Shown here: piece by piece, positions 62,882 to 64,000 of the stretch | How positions within the stretch are numbered: position 1 is the stretch's first letter | Layout of the letters: each line of letters opens with the position of its first letter | Source of the DNA: Pseudomonadota bacterium | Lineage (GTDB): Bacteria; Pseudomonadota; Gammaproteobacteria; Burkholderiales; Burkholderiaceae_C | Direction: 5' to 3' | Assembly (NCBI GenBank): GCA_018241405.1 | Contig: JAFEDY010000014.1 | Span: 55,729-119,728, forward strand | DNA: 64,000 nucleotides | Notes under the pieces: generated by a model | Database searches by the model: none | Seen by the model: only the letters and a program-made list of their open reading frames with translations | Told to the model about the DNA's origin: nothing | Position numbers and translations under genes: made by a program

Positions 62882-63835
62882 ATGAATCTTCTCTTCGTCG
62901 CCGACCCCCTGGAGCAGTTCAAGATCTACAAGGACACCACCTTTGCCATGATGCGCGAGGCGCAGCGCCGCGGCCACGGTCTGGCGATCTGCGAACCGGA
63001 GCATATGCACTGGCAGCGTGGCGGCAGGGTTGCGGCGCGCGTGCGCGACATCACGCTGACGGGCCATGCCGTCGATTGGTTTGCCGCTGGCGACCCGCGC
63101 GAGGCGGCACTCGCCGACTTCGGCGCCGTCGTCATGCGCAAGGACCCACCGTTCGACAGCGAGTATTTCTATGCCACCCACCTCCTGGAGCAGGCCGAGC
63201 GCGAGGGCGCACGCGTGTTCAACAAGCCGCGCGCGCTGCGCGATCATCCGGAAAAGCTGGCCATCATGGAGTTCCCGCAGTTCATCGGCCCGACGCTGGT
63301 GACGCGGGGCGCCGAGGACATCCGGCGCTTCCACGCCGAGCATGGCGACGTGATCCTGAAGCCCCTCGACGGCATGGGTGGCATGGGCATCTTCCGCGTC
63401 GGGCCCGATGGCATGAACCTGGGCAGCATCATCGAAACCCTGAACCAGGGCGGCCGCCAGAGCGTCATGGTGCAGAAATTCCTGCCCGAGATCGCCGACG
63501 GCGACAAGCGCGTGCTCATCATCGGCGGCAAGCCCGTGCCCTACTGCCTGGCGCGCATCCCCCAGGGATCGGAGGTGCGCGGCAACCTGGCCGCCGGCGG
63601 CCTGGGGGTCGCCCGTCCCCTTTCTGCGCGTGATTGGCAGATTGGCGAAGCCCTGGGCCCCATCCTGCAGGAGCGTGGCCTGCTGCTCGCCGGCGTGGAC
63701 GTGATTGGCGACTGCGTCACCGAGATCAACGTCACCAGCCCCACCTGCTTCCAGGAGATCTTTGAACAGACCGGCTGCGACGTGGCCGCCCTGTTCGTGG
63801 ACGCCCTGGAGGCAGCGATCACGGCCGCGGCATGA
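62882..63835 (+). CDS. gshB: Glutathione synthetase
   Basis: A 317-residue ATP-grasp enzyme, second step of glutathione synthesis: 'LLFVADPLEQFKIYKDTTFA', 'MRKDPPFDSEYFYATHLLE', 'VILKPLDGMGGMGIFRV' and 'TEINVTSPTCFQEIFEQTGC'. I prefer ATG 62882 (MNLLFVADPL) because GshB proteins start just before this strand; ATG 62873 would add three residues. Together with gshA five kilobases upstream it completes the pathway. The ptsH/ptsI genes that often follow gshB are beyond the window. Confidence 0.95.
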   Translation: MNLLFVADPLEQFKIYKDTTFAMMREAQRRGHGLAICEPEHMHWQRGGRVAARVRDITLTGHAVDWFAAGDPREAALADFGAVVMRKDPPFDSEYFYATHLLEQAEREGARVFNKPRALRDHPEKLAIMEFPQFIGPTLVTRGAEDIRRFHAEHGDVILKPLDGMGGMGIFRVGPDGMNLGSIIETLNQGGRQSVMVQKFLPEIADGDKRVLIIGGKPVPYCLARIPQGSEVRGNLAAGGLGVARPLSARDWQIGEALGPILQERGLLLAGVDVIGDCVTEINVTSPTCFQEIFEQTGCDVAALFVDALEAAITAAA

Positions 63836-63839
63836 AATA

Positions 63840-64000
63840 GGTGGGGGCTTTCTTTTGCGGTGAATTTTCCGGCTATACTAGCGGGCTTGCTTCAGCGAAA
63901 GTCACTCCCGAAAGGGCGTGATGGCTGCAACACGGGCAAAGACAAAAAATTTCCTGCCGTGAGTTGCAAGGGTGTTAAAAACCGATGTATCCTTCCAGGC
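63840..64000 (+). promoter_or_regulatory. Promoter-like region and structured leader at right edge
   Basis: TATACT at 63874-63879 is a good -10 box; the best upstream partner is a weak TCTTTT-type -35. Downstream, TCACTCCC (63902-63909), loop GAAA, GGGCGTGA (63914-63921) forms an eight-pair stem with one T/C mismatch and a GNRA tetraloop. An AT-rich tail follows. The possible coding start ATGTATCC at about 63984 is cut by the window edge. It is probably the 5' leader of an unseen gene. Confidence 0.45.

Overview
The window is chromosomal DNA from a high-GC betaproteobacterium, most likely a member of the Comamonadaceae (Acidovorax/Alicycliphilus-like). The evidence is the gene set (Acidithiobacillus-type gshA with gshB, ptsN-hprK, fur-bamE, ilvE with a CHCC zinc-finger gene, radA/alr/lplT), the codon use, and a short dispersed repeat that I associate with that family. 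No rRNA, tRNA or CRISPR array was found. Nearly every gene has long antisense shadow frames caused by the base composition; these were left out.

Layout. 0-7 kb: 3' part of a YhdP-type envelope gene, a nitrilase-family amidase and a DctS/DctR-like two-component pair, all overlapping. 7-14 kb: OmpA-like lipoprotein, MltA (head-to-head with a 42-residue membrane protein), two MFS exporters, a LysR regulator and a nitronate monooxygenase. 14-19 kb: surface-glycan genes (GT2, O-antigen ligase, GT4), then the zinc-finger gene, ilvE and a small membrane protein. 19-26 kb: radA, a GST, alr, lplT, a DMT permease, an AmiS/UreI channel and a ProQ-family RNA chaperone. 26-29 kb: a worn patch with an IS5-type remnant, a Cys-containing protein of unknown function, a RES-toxin remnant and an MBL hydrolase. 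29-40 kb: housekeeping core (purC, hpf, ptsN, hprK, fur, bamE, dapB, exbB/exbD, leuS, lptE, holA).

40.2-51.9 kb is an accessory island between holA and proA. It holds a metzincin peptidase with four hemopexin-like repeats; an unknown downstream partner; a DUF4160/DUF2442 toxin-antitoxin-like pair whose first gene has an amber codon; an MmeI-like (type IIL) restriction-modification gene between two small genes; an operon encoding an astacin-like peptidase with a 12-residue tandem-repeat tail, a graspetide-type ATP-grasp ligase and a YbaY-like protein; and a lower-GC subtilase. All three peptidases lack signal peptides. The astacin/ATP-grasp/YbaY operon is the best candidate for an undescribed system: the repeat tail looks like a substrate for side-chain cross-linking by the ligase encoded next to it.

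52-64 kb returns to core metabolism: proA, trkA-trkH potassium uptake, gshA, two tandem kup potassium transporters, a BenE-type permease and gshB. Potassium import and glutathione synthesis are interleaved here. The window ends in a structured leader of an unseen downstream gene.

A second scale of structure is a roughly 50-60 bp dispersed repeat (core AGCTGCTGGCGCTT...AAGCGC). Copies lie between genes at about 9.05, 14.2, 24.0, 46.6 and 61.6 kb. Recognisable copies also lie inside the reading frames of leuS, proA and the MmeI-like gene, where codon use becomes locally atypical.
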